Notes: generated from the sequence alone by a model not told the origin. A DNA stretch of 45,304 nt from Chara braunii (GCA_003427395.1 BFEA01000183.1:1175091-1220394); one strand, 5' to 3'; positions 31,485 to 42,245 are shown, counted from the stretch's first letter. Numbers and translations are program-made.

Positions 31485-32255
31485 TCTTATTCAAAGAAGA
31501 AATAACAATAATAATGTCGAATGGCTAAAACCAGAATCAATGTTTGAATCCCTCTTCTACTGCAGGCAAAACATGAGGTCCACCATAGCCATGGCCACCC
31601 TTCCTCTTCCTCTTCATGTAGGCCGAGGCTATGGCGGACTACCGAGGGCTCCGCCCTCCTATGCAAAGGACAAACCAAAGCAATTATGTCACTGCCTTCT
31701 ATGCAAAGGACAACGCAAAGCAGCTAAGCCGCTGCTCATTAAGCCGCTATGCCCGACTCTGCCCCGATCTTCCTTGGTGCGGCACTACCCCAACTGGGCC
31801 TTCCAAATGCAGCGCCTATCAGACTGGATGGACTGGTTCCTGCCTACACCTAGCGTAATTCTACCGAGCCTCGTCTTCTGCTCGGCCTCGAGTACCCGGC
31901 ACATCTACTTCTAATGGATGCGGTACCGGCCTATATCTTGAGTGTTTTTCCACTACTCTAAAATGTTGCGAGCCTCTTTCTCAACCACTTGAGTGTTTTC
32001 CCGGCCGCAACCCGGAATGTCACGACCACAAGTACCGGCCCTACGGGCCACCCAAACAAGCAAATACCCTTGCGGGTTACACACTCACACACTCATGCCG
32101 ACAAGCAGTCAGACAGGCACGCAGGTCGTCAAGCATGCATATACACAGACTTAGAAAACTTAGCAGAATGCCGGAATCTCAGCAAGGCGTCCATTCCATC
32201 TACAAAACTCAAAAATCGGTAGTGTTCTCAATTCGTGCGATGGTGCGTTATTACG
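31485..32255 (-). repeat. RT4 3' LTR, proximal fragment
   Basis: Continues RT4 LTR homology after RT3 (compare 40264-41400): CTCCACCATAGCCATGGCC-like segments, TGCAAAGGACAAC repeats, GGGCCACCCAAACAAGC and TCAGCAAGGC. It ends near 32255 at the sequence that starts this LTR on the minus strand. It is shorter than the 5' LTR because of internal deletions. Confidence 0.88.
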
Positions 32256-32275
32256 CTACCCCCCCCCCCTCGAGA
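32256..32275 (-). other. RT4 polypurine tract
   Basis: On the minus strand a run of about ten G followed by TAGC lies directly before the 3' LTR start, the position expected for the plus-strand primer. Confidence 0.6.
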
Positions 32276-32389
32276 GGGAGGCCCCTTCGAGCGAGTAACT
32301 CACTCAGAGTCCCTGCATAACGCATCATAAGCGTAAATGGCAAAGAGAGATCGGGTATGTTCTGTAGGAGTGAGGGTAGCGGTGAATTT

Positions 32390-32760
32390 AGGTTGTTGTT
32401 TGGAGAAAATCAGTCGCGATAACGAATCACGGGCACTATGCAGCAAGTCTTTCTTAGCAATCTAGTCAAAATCATTTAATGGGTGATATAGAAAATGGAC
32501 TTTGTATTGTTTGTTTCTCCCTTTTCCAATGTGTTCGACAATTCTATCAATCTTGTGAGCGCCATTGATTGCACGAGGAATCATCGATTCTCGATACGAA
32601 AATTTTTTTGGTGGTACATGTAGAAAAAACTTCGACGTGTGAAAGACCGCGTTCGTGCACAGATGAGTAGGCACGCCGCTCATGTAAGAAGGACCGAATG
32701 AATCATCTTGAACCTGGTTCAGCACCTTCCGCGGACCGTAATACTAAGGAAGAAGCTTTC
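32390..32760 (-). pseudogene. RT4 integrase tail and chromodomain
   Basis: The minus-strand frame reads AVFHTSKFFLHVPPKKF, then KIDRIVEH and RNKQYKVHFLYHPLNDFD, then a TAG where the family has Trp, then IAKKDLLHSA. This is the chromodomain-like end typical of chromoviruses, with its conserved Trp codon turned into a stop. Confidence 0.75.
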
Positions 32761-32989
32761 GTGATACACCTTCAAAACTCAAACATTTTGACCCAGACAT
32801 AACTTCCCACTGTGAAAGGTTCACGCTAGCGCTTTTTGTTAGCATGCTTAATCATGGCACTACATCCCCTTTCCATAGCTACAACAACAACATTGAACAA
32901 GCGATCAAACTTAGCGTTGTAGGCTGGTTGGCCGGGTGTAAGACCACGTGGCGAGTCAAGAAACAAATAGGATAGGGGATTGCGAATTT

Positions 32990-33870
32990 ACCACCCAAGG
33001 TGCAGCCGATTAGGTGTCATCTCGGTGGAGTGTATGGAGTTGTACAATCTCTGCACAATCGACAATTCCTCATTCCAAGAGTTCACCAGGCACAATTAGA
33101 GCTCTGAGAAGTTCGATCATAGTCTGGTTGATCTCCTCGATCAGTCCATTGGCTTCGGGATGTCGACCAGACGTCATCTTGAATTTGATGTCATAAATCT
33201 AGGAGGTGAAGTCCTTCCAATCCGCACTTATGAACCTAGTGTCCCGATCACTTGTAAGAGTCTTCGGGGGCCTACACTGCAAAATGTACTTATTGTGAAA
33301 TTCCTCGACCACAAGGTTAGTTGAGGCGTGAGGTGGCAATATAATCAAATTCAGAAAGTTTGATAAGTCGTCAATGATTACCACTACTTGCGAATATCCG
33401 TTCCTGCTCTTCTTTCCCATGTCCGTGAAGTCAACGGAAAGAGACTCACCCAGACCATCAGGAATAGGAAGAGGATGCATCAGCCCACAAGGCTTCTGCA
33501 AATACACTTTGATGCGTTGACAAACTTCACACTCAGACAAACTTTCGTGTCAGTCCGTTGATCCTAGGTCATACATTTTGCCGAGGCGCTTGGATGCGTT
33601 GACAAACTTCGCACTTGAACACAAACTTTCATGCCATTCCTTTCATCCCACAGGCCATACAAGCTTTTGCAATACGCTTGTGTACGTCTTCTCAAATCCG
33701 AAGGGTCCACTCCCGTCATGAGCCAAGTATAAGAAGTGAGTACGGATAGGCTCATGGTTGGGTACACACAATCGATCGTACTTCCCATAAGTGGAGGTAT
33801 CTGCCTTGTGACTGGGCATGCGTTTGTTATAGTATTCAAGCAGACGTAAGTCGTCACCATCATTTTGCTG
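32990..33870 (-). pseudogene. RT4 integrase
   Basis: On the minus strand the zinc-finger end reads CEVCQRIK, followed by LSVDFTDMGKKSRNGYSQVVVIIDDLS, TLTSDRDTRF and HPEANGLIEEINQ. All three DDE acidic residues are recognisable. A stop follows DWKDFTS. An 82-bp partial duplication (GATGCGTTGACAAACTTC at 33511 and 33593 on the plus strand) disrupts the zinc-finger region. The upstream linker runs to about 33870. Confidence 0.82.
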
Positions 33871-34740
33871 CAGCACTACACCGAGCCCGTACAAGCAAAT
33901 CCATAGTTACTACGAATGCAAGTCTGGGATCTGCAATGCGAAGCACCAAATGACTCACCAAGGCCTTCAATGCTTCGAAGGCGGCTGTGCATTCCCCATC
34001 CCACGTGTAAGACAGGTTCTTGCTTGTCAATTTGGACAGTGAATGGGCGATGATAAAAAATTTGGGCGCAAACTTACGGTAGTACGACGCGAGACCAAGA
34101 AAAGAACGCAACACTCGAACATTTGCCGGTTAAAGCCGTATGCGAATGACCTCCACTTTGGTTGCCTAGGGCTCTAGGCCTGCAGCGGACAACCGATAGA
34201 TGACGTTGTCCCTCTTAAACTCAGATTTCTCTAAGTTGAAACGGAGTTGTGCATCTGTGAGGATCTGCAACACTTCAATGTCTCATGTGTTCCTCCATCA
34301 ATTTGTTAAAGTGTATGTCATTAAAATAAATAACAACAAATCGATTGATCTCATTGTGAAGCACCTTGTCCATGAGACTTTGGAAGGTCACCGTTGCATT
34401 CGTGAGGCCAAAGGGCATGACGATAAATTCGTACAACCCATCTCGTTTGGAATGCAGTTTTATGCTGGTCTGCGGGGACGACTTCAATCTGGCAGTAGCC
34501 AGACTTGAGATCGATCTTGCTAAAGACCTTGCATCCACCTGTAGCATCAAGCAAATCATCAATGCATGACAAAGGGTATGCATTCTTTCTTGTTATTTTA
34601 TTCAGTCCGCGGTAACTGATACACATCCGTAGCTTGGCTCCTTTCTTAGGGACAACAAAACTGGTGCATTGAATTCGGATTCATTTGGCTTGATCCAACC
34701 TTTTTGAAGCATGTCATCGATCTCCCTTCCCAACTCCTCC
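33860..34740 (-). pseudogene. RT4 reverse transcriptase and RNase H start
   Basis: The minus-strand order is [34 protein letters not shown], then after a frameshift FIVMPFGLTNATVTFQ and VVIYFNDIH. The catalytic box at 34317-34328 is YFND, so the first Asp of YxDD is Asn and the polymerase would be inactive. The thumb and connection follow as LRSFLGLASYYRKFAP. RNase H begins ADPRLAFVVTMD, where the usual TTDAS context is altered. Confidence 0.85.
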
Positions 34741-35136
34741 AATTCGCCAAAGCCCATTCAGCAGACACAACCCTTTGGAGGGTTGTTGCCTTCTATCAAC
34801 TCGATCTTGTAGCGAACCGGACACACGAGAATTCAACGTGGTTCGGTCAAAACTTCAAGGAATTGGTTGAGAAGGTTGCAGATCTTTAATTGGATCTCCA
34901 AAGGTGGATCATCAAATTCTCGTGCAAGCATACCGGATTGCATAGGTGTAAGCCAAAACAACAGGATTTGAAGAAGAGTCGTTTGAACTAGGATTAGATT
35001 TAGTAAAGGTAGAAGTAGAAACGACATGCAAAGTAGAATCATTATGTACAACAAATAGAAGGCACATGAGCAGGCCTAACAAAGGCTATATACATTTGCT
35101 CATCAACTTTGCGACTACGCCACTTTTTGCAGAATT
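34741..35136 (-). pseudogene. RT4 linker between protease and reverse transcriptase
   Basis: Degraded sequence expected to link protease and polymerase. I can follow only short fragments, such as a minus-strand KVGSSQMNPN-like start of the palm region near 34680. No separate gene is seen. Confidence 0.4.
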
Positions 35137-35540
35137 TCATTGCATTGAGAAAAGTCCATTGGGACTCGTGCAACATTCCAAAAGGATTGAACGCTCGATC
35201 AACATGGCAACTTCAACCATGAATTGCGAGTCATTCCACGTGGTTCTTTCACATTGGGCCTGCGACCAGCCCAAGCCAATAATTGCGTCAAAGGGGCACT
35301 TATCAAGGACATAGAAGTTCAACTCATGTGTGATTGTGCGGTTTGCCTCAAAGGCAGTGCGCACACCTTTGACTGCATGCGTAGATATGATAAACTCTTG
35401 GTTGCCGACTTGGGTTCGACAAGGATTCTGCAACGTCACTTGCTTCATTCCCAAGCGTGGCTTACGAATGTCATGTGGTCATAAGTAGTTGGCGCTTGCG
35501 CCACAATCAGTCAACGCACCAATGTATCGGCCATTAATGC
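35137..35540 (-). pseudogene. RT4 aspartic protease
   Basis: A minus-strand frame reads RINGRYIGALTDCGASANYL near 35490-35550. The active-site triad is DCG followed by AS, a form common in this protease family. A second frame ends with CPFDAIIGLGW (about 35250-35290), the conserved end of the fold. A frame break separates them near 35470. Confidence 0.78.
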
Positions 35541-36128
35541 GAAGTTTGAAGAAGATCACCTTCGTTCTCCTTTGCGCACGTTCTTGCTTCATGTGAGCCC
35601 AGCGCAACAAGAGAGCATGAAAGTCAATTTCTTCCGACTTCACCCAAGGCTCCTTGCAGAGGATGTGCAATTTCTCTGCCCTAGAATCAGCATCAGATGG
35701 GGTCTCACGAGAGGTTTGTTGAGTGGGATCAGAATCCGATGAAGGACCTGCACTGACATGTTCATCCTCTCCGCACGTTAAGTGTGTTGATGGTGTCTCT
35801 ACCACCTTTGCTGGTTTTCTTGTTGCAATTTGAAGCACTGTTGAACTGAGTGTCCCGGTTTTGTGCAATGCAGGCAAACCCCTTTCTTCACCCTACATTT
35901 ACACTCACTTTCACTAATTCGCAGATCTACCCATAGTTTTGTGGCAGGATCCTTCGATTTGGGTGAAATATTTTCTCCCTTGGGGAGGTGGATGGTGTTA
36001 GCATTGTTTTTCATCGAGTTCTTCGGCCCTTTACTTTTGAAAGCAGTCCTTTTAAACCACCGAGTTTGTTTTTGTCGACCCTGAATTTCACTGCCCTCCG
36101 AGTTTGCCAAGCCTGGGTCCCACTCCAT
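35541..36128 (-). pseudogene. RT4 gag nucleocapsid region
   Basis: The minus-strand frames include a basic segment followed by a CCHC knuckle, GVCLHCTKPGHSVQQC (C-x2-C-x4-H-x4-C), near 35850-35895. An S/T/D-rich linker leads toward the protease. All knuckle ligands are kept. A frame change occurs near 35800. Confidence 0.8.
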
Positions 36129-36866
36129 TTCTTTATGGGACTCTCACGGGAAGAAAAAAGAAGGGAAAAAAAAAAGAGTTGCGGCCATGAAACTCACAAA
36201 AAAAGAAAAGAAAACAATGCTCTGGTCATGATTGCAGTTGTATACATTCTTGGAAGTGGGAATGCAATTGTGCCCTCAATGAGGGCATCTCAGCCCTGTG
36301 GCTAGGTTGTCAAATTCCAAAAAAAAAAAAAAATGCGTACTTGGCCGTGAAAATGATTGGATACATTCCTTTAAGTGCCAGTGTGATGAGGTACAATCCT
36401 CTGAGGGAACACAACCCGAGCAGATCACGGATTCAAATTGTCACATTCCAAAAACGGAAAAAAAAAAAAAAAAAAAACGAAAACACGGATTTGGCCGTGA
36501 AAATGGTTGGATAAACACAGCCAGCGCAGATCACGGATTCCGCCCTGCCTCATTGGCAGGGGACTCGTAATAAACAAACGAGAAATGAAAAAAAGAAAAC
36601 AAGTTTCAGAATGTGACCGTCTTTGTTGTACGATGCATTCTGTAGAGCAAGACTTTGAGCATGATCTTCTTGACTACCCTGCCCAACATAATTGCAATAC
36701 ATAATTTTTTTTTTTTCCTTCTTTCACGCGCGGGCAAAAGAAAACTAAGATTTATGGGACTCACCGACACTGGGTCCCACCACCGATTTCTTCGGGGACC
36801 ATTACATTGTAATTTCCCAACACTGGCAAAGGTACTGCTGATTTAAAGGCATTCATTGATTCATCA
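36129..36866. other. A-rich insertion-like segment inside RT4 gag
   Basis: This stretch separates the capsid and nucleocapsid parts of RT4 gag. It has homopolymer A runs (36320-36333, about 36458-36477) and a diverged direct duplication containing TTGGCCGTGAAAATG (about 36341 and 36491). It also has repeated GCAGATCACGGATTC (about 36420 and 36528) and a T-rich run near 36704. It may be an inserted retroposed sequence, but I recognise no SINE or gene. Confidence 0.4.
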
Positions 36867-37436
36867 TCATCTACTAGTCGAACTCGTGGGCTGGCAAAAA
36901 GCAAAATACCTCGCAGTCTTGCTCCTGATCGTTACCAAGAAAAGGATCCTCTGCGAAGGCCTCCTCATCAACCACAAGTTGATCGTACTCAAAACGGTAG
37001 CTGGCCAAAACCGTTTGCAGCTGGTAGTCTTTTTGCCACCCGATCCACCCGTGAGGTCTTGTGCCTCCAGCTTGACAAAATCTCGCATGAGGAAAAGCCA
37101 ATTTGTATATACTGCGAGTCCAAGCCCCAAGCCATGTGTTGAAGTAGAGAGAACCGTACCTTTAATCACATCCAAGCAAGACTGTACAAACATCCCAAAA
37201 TCAAGAGTAGCAAAGAGTTTACTAACGTACTGTTGCAAATTATGCATGGTGCTTGTCCACTTGTTTTGCTTGAGCTTGGCAAGCTTGAGCCTAGCTTTAG
37301 CAGCAACATGTGGATCAACATATTGCTTAATCACAAGATCCTTGAATGTGGCTATTGGCGTAACCTTCAACCATTTGTTCAAGTCTTCCTTTATAGCCTG
37401 ACTGTAGCTCAAGCACAGCAAGTGGGCAGACACCAT
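36867..37436 (-). pseudogene. RT4 gag capsid region
   Basis: The minus-strand frame reads AIKEDLNKWLKVTPIATFKDL, then KQYVDPHVAAKARLKLAKLKQNKW, then MHNLQQYVSKLFATLDFGM. This is the helical capsid-like core of retrotransposon gag. The end of the frame falls into an inverted repeat (see 36880-37805). Confidence 0.75.
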
Positions 37437-37805
37437 GCATAGTCTGCAACAGTACGTTAGTAAACTCTTTGCTACTCCTGATTTGGAGATGACTGCGCTG
37501 CTTGGATGTGATTAAAGGTACGATTTTCTCTATTTTAACACATCGCCTGGGGATCGAACTCGCGACATATACAGATTGGCTTCCCCTCATGCGGGATTTA
37601 GTCAAGCTCGAGGCACAAGACCTCCCGGGTGGATCGGGTGCCAAAAAGACCACCAACCGCAAACGGTTTTCGGGCAGCAACCATTTTGGAGGGCCTGATC
37701 AACTTAGAGGTTGACGAGGCCTTCCCAGAGGACCCTTCACTTGGTGATGATCAAGAGCAAGACTACGAGGCATCTTGCTCTTCGTCGGCCCACGAGTCCG
37801 ACTAT
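36880..37805. repeat. Inverted repeat within RT4 gag
   Basis: The left arm (about 36880-37247) and right arm (about 37432-37805) are diverged reverse complements, separated by about 185 bp. The same gag stretch reads on the minus strand in the left arm (VKLEAQDLTGGSGGKKTT) and on the plus strand in the right arm (VKLEAQDLPGGSGAKKTT). Either an inversion-duplication or a second RT4-like fragment inserted in the opposite direction would give this. Confidence 0.85.
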
Positions 37806-37899
37806 ATAGAGAAGCCTCTTACGATGGGTTCCACATTGGTCCTTAGGACCGACGACCGAGTAACCAAGGGTGTCCTCAGCACATCAAAGTAGGATCTGA

Positions 37900-38568
37900 T
37901 AGAGTTAATCAAAGCAATGTCGTCCTTTCCGTCATATTTAGACGGAATTTGTGTCCACATAAGGAAAACTGCAGTTCCGACTGACGATTGTTGGGTATGA
38001 ATTCGGGGCTACAACAATTCAAAAATTCCGAATTCGGGGCTACAATAATTCCAAAATGCCCTGCACTGCCACCTGCCACTGCACTAGCAGCAACAACAAC
38101 ACCGGAGTCTGGACTTGCTGCAGGTCCAGATAGGGTGTTGACCACACTCGAAGAAAAAGAGAAGATACAGTTACAGGGGAAAGAACGGACTGACACACAA
38201 CATTAAAAGCAGGGTACGCAGACGGAAGGACACTTTGGGCCAGCTGCATGTTAGCAAACTGTTACAGCTTGTCACTGTGTTGTTGCACCATCAAGGCCAT
38301 ATCCTCGCAACTTCTTGAGTTCATCAAACACCTTTGCGAGTTGGCCAGTATAGTCTTCAACAGCCCGAACATCTACTAAATCCCTGAGAAGTGGGACAAC
38401 CTTCTCTTCCACCTCAGCATCAATTAAGGTGGGCACGATACTAAGGACGACTTCATGAGCCTTTACTTTGTCTCCCTTTTCCTCCTCCTCCTCTTCCTTT
38501 TCCCTCTTCAACGCTTTTTCATAAAAAAATCGGTACTCCGCTTTTCCTGCCTCAGGGGAAATGTCCAT
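37900..38568 (-). pseudogene. RT4 gag N-terminal region
   Basis: The minus-strand frame starting at 38568 begins MDISPEAGKAEYRFFYEKAL and is rich in E and K. It continues with a helical segment (VVPLLRDLVDVRAVEDYTG) and stops near 38272. A shifted frame with ANMQLAQSVLPSAYPAF follows. Position upstream of the capsid core suggests the Gag N-terminus, but I see no diagnostic motif. Confidence 0.5.
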
Positions 38569-38857
38569 TTGCAGCTTTCATTCCGCTGCAGACGCCATGA
38601 TGGAGGATGAGGGTGTCAATAAGTCTATCAAGAGTGGTCCGTACTACCTCACACTTCTGGGACGAACACTCCTCTTCCCTCTCCTCCCCCCCTCAAGAGC
38701 AACACTGAAAAACTTCTCTCTTCTCTCTTTTGTTTGCGATTGCGACCTCGTAGAAGCAGGCATTCAACGAACCCAATGGAAGAAACAGCTCGAAAGCAAT
38801 TTAGAAGAGAAGGTAGAACTCGTAGCCGAGGCAGCAATTAATTTGGACTCAAGAGGT

Positions 38858-38895
<38 letters not shown>

Positions 38896-40048
38896 GTTCC
38901 GCAACACAATCTGGTCCGACTACGAATGAGGTCCTCTCAAGCCTACCCGGACTCAGCTCCGTAAAGACACAGCAAATCAAATTCAAAGTGTACTACACAA
39001 TGCAAGTGAGTGTTGTCCAAGGTGCAAGTCAGGCAGCGGAACGTGCGGTAAAGTTCGTGAAACATCTCAGCCGAGATCCCCTCAACAGCGAGTGTCCTGG
39101 TCCGAAAGCATGAACTCCGAGTCCCAATCAGATAAGAGCACGGTAACTGACATCAACAGATTTGGGCCTGAGGGGCCCTTCTTGTTTGGGTCGGGTCCCT
39201 CTTAGTCCCAAATGGTCCTTGTGGAATCAAAACTAGGTCCCAACCAACAAGAGTTCCACAAAGACCTCTCTGCCCCTACCGTATTGAAAAACTAATTTTA
39301 GCTCCATAAAGAACCTACAAACTACAGCCGTTCGGAATGAAATAAACAAAGCACTGTAGAAAGATATAGCATGGCACACAAGATACTCCATCCATTCACT
39401 ACGCAGGATGGAAGAAGAACCCAAAATACCCCAACAAGCAATCAATTCCATGCACACACAGATGGGCACCCTTGCCACATGGCACTTACCTGAGTGACCG
39501 GGCTCTTGAGATGAAATGAAACTCACCCCCTTCTCACATAGTCCTCCTGACCCAATTAGCATCCTCTACACTAGTCCTATCATTTAGGAGGGGTAGACCT
39601 CTACACTAGTCCTATCATTTAGGAGGGCCAACATCTACCCCAAAGTACACCACCGAATCCCCCGTCGATGTTGAAGATCAAAGTAGCAACTTGCAGTCCG
39701 TAGGTGCAGATATGGCTGCCACCCTCAAGCTCGCCTAACTTGAGGGGAGCCCTGAAGTCGCTCCTCGCCTTCCCTAAAGTCCAGATTCCAGTTGTACCCT
39801 TCATTGTCGCCTCTCTCCAATTGCATCACGAAGTCCCACCTCGTGTCTCGCCACCACAGACATGCACTCCAGCAACCTGGCCAGGTCTAACGTCGACCCT
39901 GCACGACCCTGCCAGGTGGGAGCAGCTTCCCATTCACAACGCTGCCCCACTTAACCCCAACTTCCTACCCTAACCCTAAGTGGTTAGCGCTTACCACTTA
40001 GGTTAGGGCTATGGCGTCAAAGTCAACTCTTGCCAGCAAGTGGTATCC
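38569..40048 (-). other. RT4 leader
   Basis: About 1.5 kb between the primer site and gag. It includes an A33 run (38859-38891, poly-T on the element's strand) and a 35-bp tandem duplication (39563-39632, CTCTACACTAGTCCTATCAT). The 39815-40048 part has a second copy at 13345-13581. No coding sequence is supported. Confidence 0.55.
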
Positions 40049-40060
40049 GCTCTGATACCA
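40049..40060 (-). other. RT4 primer-binding site (tRNA-iMet, one mismatch-free core)
   Basis: On the minus strand TGGTATCAGAGC follows the 5' LTR after one base. It is an exact initiator-tRNA-Met site, the same as in RT2. Confidence 0.9.
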
Positions 40061-40061
40061 A

Positions 40062-41401
40062 TGTTACGATCCTGGCCAATTTCAAAGTACACAATCATCA
40101 GAAAGTACAATGCCATCCAATTGCAAAAAGAAATGAATGAATTTGAGAGGAGAGAGAGAGAACGAAGAAGAAGAATAAGAAGAAAGAAAGAAGATGTACT
40201 CCAGCATAGACCAATGACAATGCTCTTCTTCGCCAACCACTCTCCTCCTCCTTGTGTTCTCCCCTCTTATTCAAACAAGAAATACCAATAATAATGTTGA
40301 ATGGCTGAACCAGAATCAATGTCTGAATCCCTCTTCTACTGCAGGCACAACATGAGCTCCACCATAGCCATGGCCACCCTTCCTCTTCCTCTTCACGTAG
40401 GCCGAGGCTATGGCGGACTACTGAGGGCTCTGCCCTCCTATGCAAAGGACAACCCAAAGCAGCTATGTCGCCGCCCTCCTGTGCAAAGGACAACGCAAAG
40501 CAGCTAAGCCGCTGCTCATTAAGCCGCCACGCCTGACTCTGCCCCGAGCTTCCTTGATGACACTACCCCAACTGGGGCCTTCCAGATGCTGTGCCTATCA
40601 AGGTGATGAAGATGGTGTCCACCATAGCCAGGTAGGTACCTCGCCACTTTCCTCCTTGGTCCTCGTCTCCCTCCTCCTACCGGTAGAGCTCCATCATAGC
40701 CGAGGTAGAAGCTCCCGGGCTCTTCCTCCCAGCAGCACTGTAGTAGCCAGCGCTCCTCCAGCCAGCGCTCCAGCACTGTCGCCAAACATGCACACTGAAG
40801 ACTGAAGCTGGGCTCTTCGCTCAGCCTCCAGATATAGTGGCCTACTTGCCTCCTGGGCGGTGACTTCCAGGCCGCTTGGCCTCCCAAGCAACCGGTACCG
40901 CCTCCCTTTCGGAGGGAAACATCATTGCAGACTCTGGCATTGCCCGTACAGGCCCTAGACTCAGACTGGATGGACTGGTACCTGCCTAGACCTAGCCTAC
41001 CGCTACTGGGCCTCTAAAAATGCCAACTTTGTCTTCTTCTGCTCGGCCTCGAGTACGAGGCACATCTACTTCTACTGGGTGCGGTACCAGCCTTTTCCCA
41101 CTGCTCTGCCGTGGGCCTCTTGCTCTGCCACTTGAGTGTTTTCCCTGCTGCAACCCTCAATGTCACGGCCACAGGTAAGTAACGGCCGTACGGGGCTCCC
41201 AAACAAGCAAGTACTCTTGCAGGTCACACACACACACGCATGCCGACAAGCACTCAGACAGGCACCCAGGTCATCAAGCACGCACACACACAGACTCCGA
41301 AAACTAAGGAAAGTGTGGGAATCTCAGGCAAGGCATCCATTCCATCGGCAGAATTCAGAAATCAGCAGTGTTCTCAGTCCGTGTTATGGCGGGTCATTAC
41401 A
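40062..41401 (-). repeat. RT4 5' LTR (carries the intact RT3 target site)
   Basis: The LTR is 1,340 bp and on the minus strand begins TGTAATGACCCGCC and ends CGTAACA. It aligns with 31485-32255 plus 13595-13823. At 40256-40272 it has CCCCTCTTATTC uninterrupted, the pre-insertion form of the RT3 site. It contains several CCATAGCC motifs (40361, 40621, 40693). Confidence 0.88.
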
Positions 41402-42124
41402 GCAGCAAGGAAACAAGTTCATGACTTGACATGCCATCACAAACTCGCTTCCTATATTTTGAACTTGATTACCCACTGAACTCTCGGTACACATCCTCTG
41501 TTCACCCACGCTTACTGTCTCGGGTTGTTTTGCAGCTGTCAGGGCCTGGTTCCACATCCTCCCGTGGTGAGTAGTGTCGACCGAAAAGCGCTAGATTTCG
41601 GAGCAAATCGGGCAGATGGCTCGACACTTGCCATGGCGAGTCAGGATCTTGGCCAAGAACAGTCCAAATAGCAGTATGTACACTGCCTCATCTCCAGCCA
41701 AAACGCTCACCAAGAAGTATATAGTGGAGAGGTCAAAAAACGGCCGTAACAGGTGGGGACGTTGCTAACTGGCATGGCGAATAGACACAAATTGAATTAC
41801 TACCGTCTTCACCCGAATAGAACACCCCATGATTATAGCTGTATTTGGTGCAGCTTTCAGTCCAGGTATGGCAATAATGACCGGAGAGTTTTTGCAAGTT
41901 CGTTGCTCTATTGAATTACTACAATCTTCAGCCGAATAGAACATCCGGTCATTATAGCTATTTGGTGCAAGTTTCAGTCCAAATACGGCAACAATGACCG
42001 GGCATTCTCCCTGGGTGAAGACGGTAGTGTGGTTCTGACCTCTACTCTTATCACTATGGCTTCAGTTGAACGCCTTCCCCTCCCCATGACTGATTGATGA
42101 CAATCGATGGCAAGGTCACATTAC
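41402..42124. repeat. Intron flank with 119-bp direct repeat
   Basis: The original intron sequence beside the upstream AspAT exon. ATTGAATTACTAC starts at 41791 and again at 41910, and the two diverged copies share CTTCA-CCGAATAGAACA, ATTATAGCT, TTTGGTGCA and CAATAATGACCGG-like segments. The region has no coding signal. The AspAT donor (GTAATG on the minus strand) is at its right edge. Confidence 0.65.
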
Positions 42125-42245
42125 CTTCAATGTCAAGACCTCGTGATTGGCTGTTATAGTACCGATACTTCTTCATGCACAGGCCGCTTGCTGGGAAAAT
42201 GCCCTTATGATTGCCCCACGTCGGATCCGGCAAGTAGATGGCAGC
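42125..42245 (-). CDS. Aspartate aminotransferase exon (substrate-site half)
   Basis: The 121-bp exon encodes 40 residues plus one base. It reads [20 protein letters not shown], then [16 protein letters not shown], and corresponds to the AspAT stretch with PTWGNH and YRYY. Trp140 (stacking on the cofactor) and His143 in pig cytosolic numbering are present. The acceptor GGACAG precedes codon 1 in phase 0. The donor GTAATG follows in phase 1, so the last G joins GT of the exon at 12102. The frame is intact. Upstream exons, with the start codon and any transit peptide, were not found up to 45304. The intron on that side is therefore at least 3 kb. Confidence 0.92.

Larger units (their letters stand above)
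32256..41401 (-). mobile_element. RT4: Ty3/gypsy chromovirus on the minus strand, outermost of the nest
   Basis: Read on the minus strand: 5' LTR 41401-40062, primer site, leader, gag (about 38568-35799), protease, reverse transcriptase, RNase H, integrase, chromodomain, polypurine tract. The 3' LTR continues at 32255-31485 and 13823-13595. It belongs to a family distinct from RT1-RT3, since its integrase and protease sequences differ strongly. The LTR starts TGTAATGACCCGCC and ends CGTAACA. Coding frames are broken throughout, consistent with its being the first insertion in the intron. Confidence 0.85.
12103..42124 (-). other. 30-kb AspAT intron
   Basis: The donor GTAATG follows exon 42125-42245 and the acceptor TGTTACAG precedes exon 11939-12102. 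The split codon GG|T-type junction (G then GT) rebuilds Gly in ...DIEGMIKDL, the conserved AspAT order. Subtracting the nested retrotransposons (13345-41401) leaves about 2.0 kb of intron. RT2 and RT3 are antisense to the gene and RT4 is sense. Whether the whole length is spliced out can only be shown with transcripts. Confidence 0.85.

Noticed and set aside
38561-38929. Plus-strand frame ending in a long lysine run
   Set aside because: The lysines come from an A33 tract, and the frame lies antisense to RT4 gag and leader.
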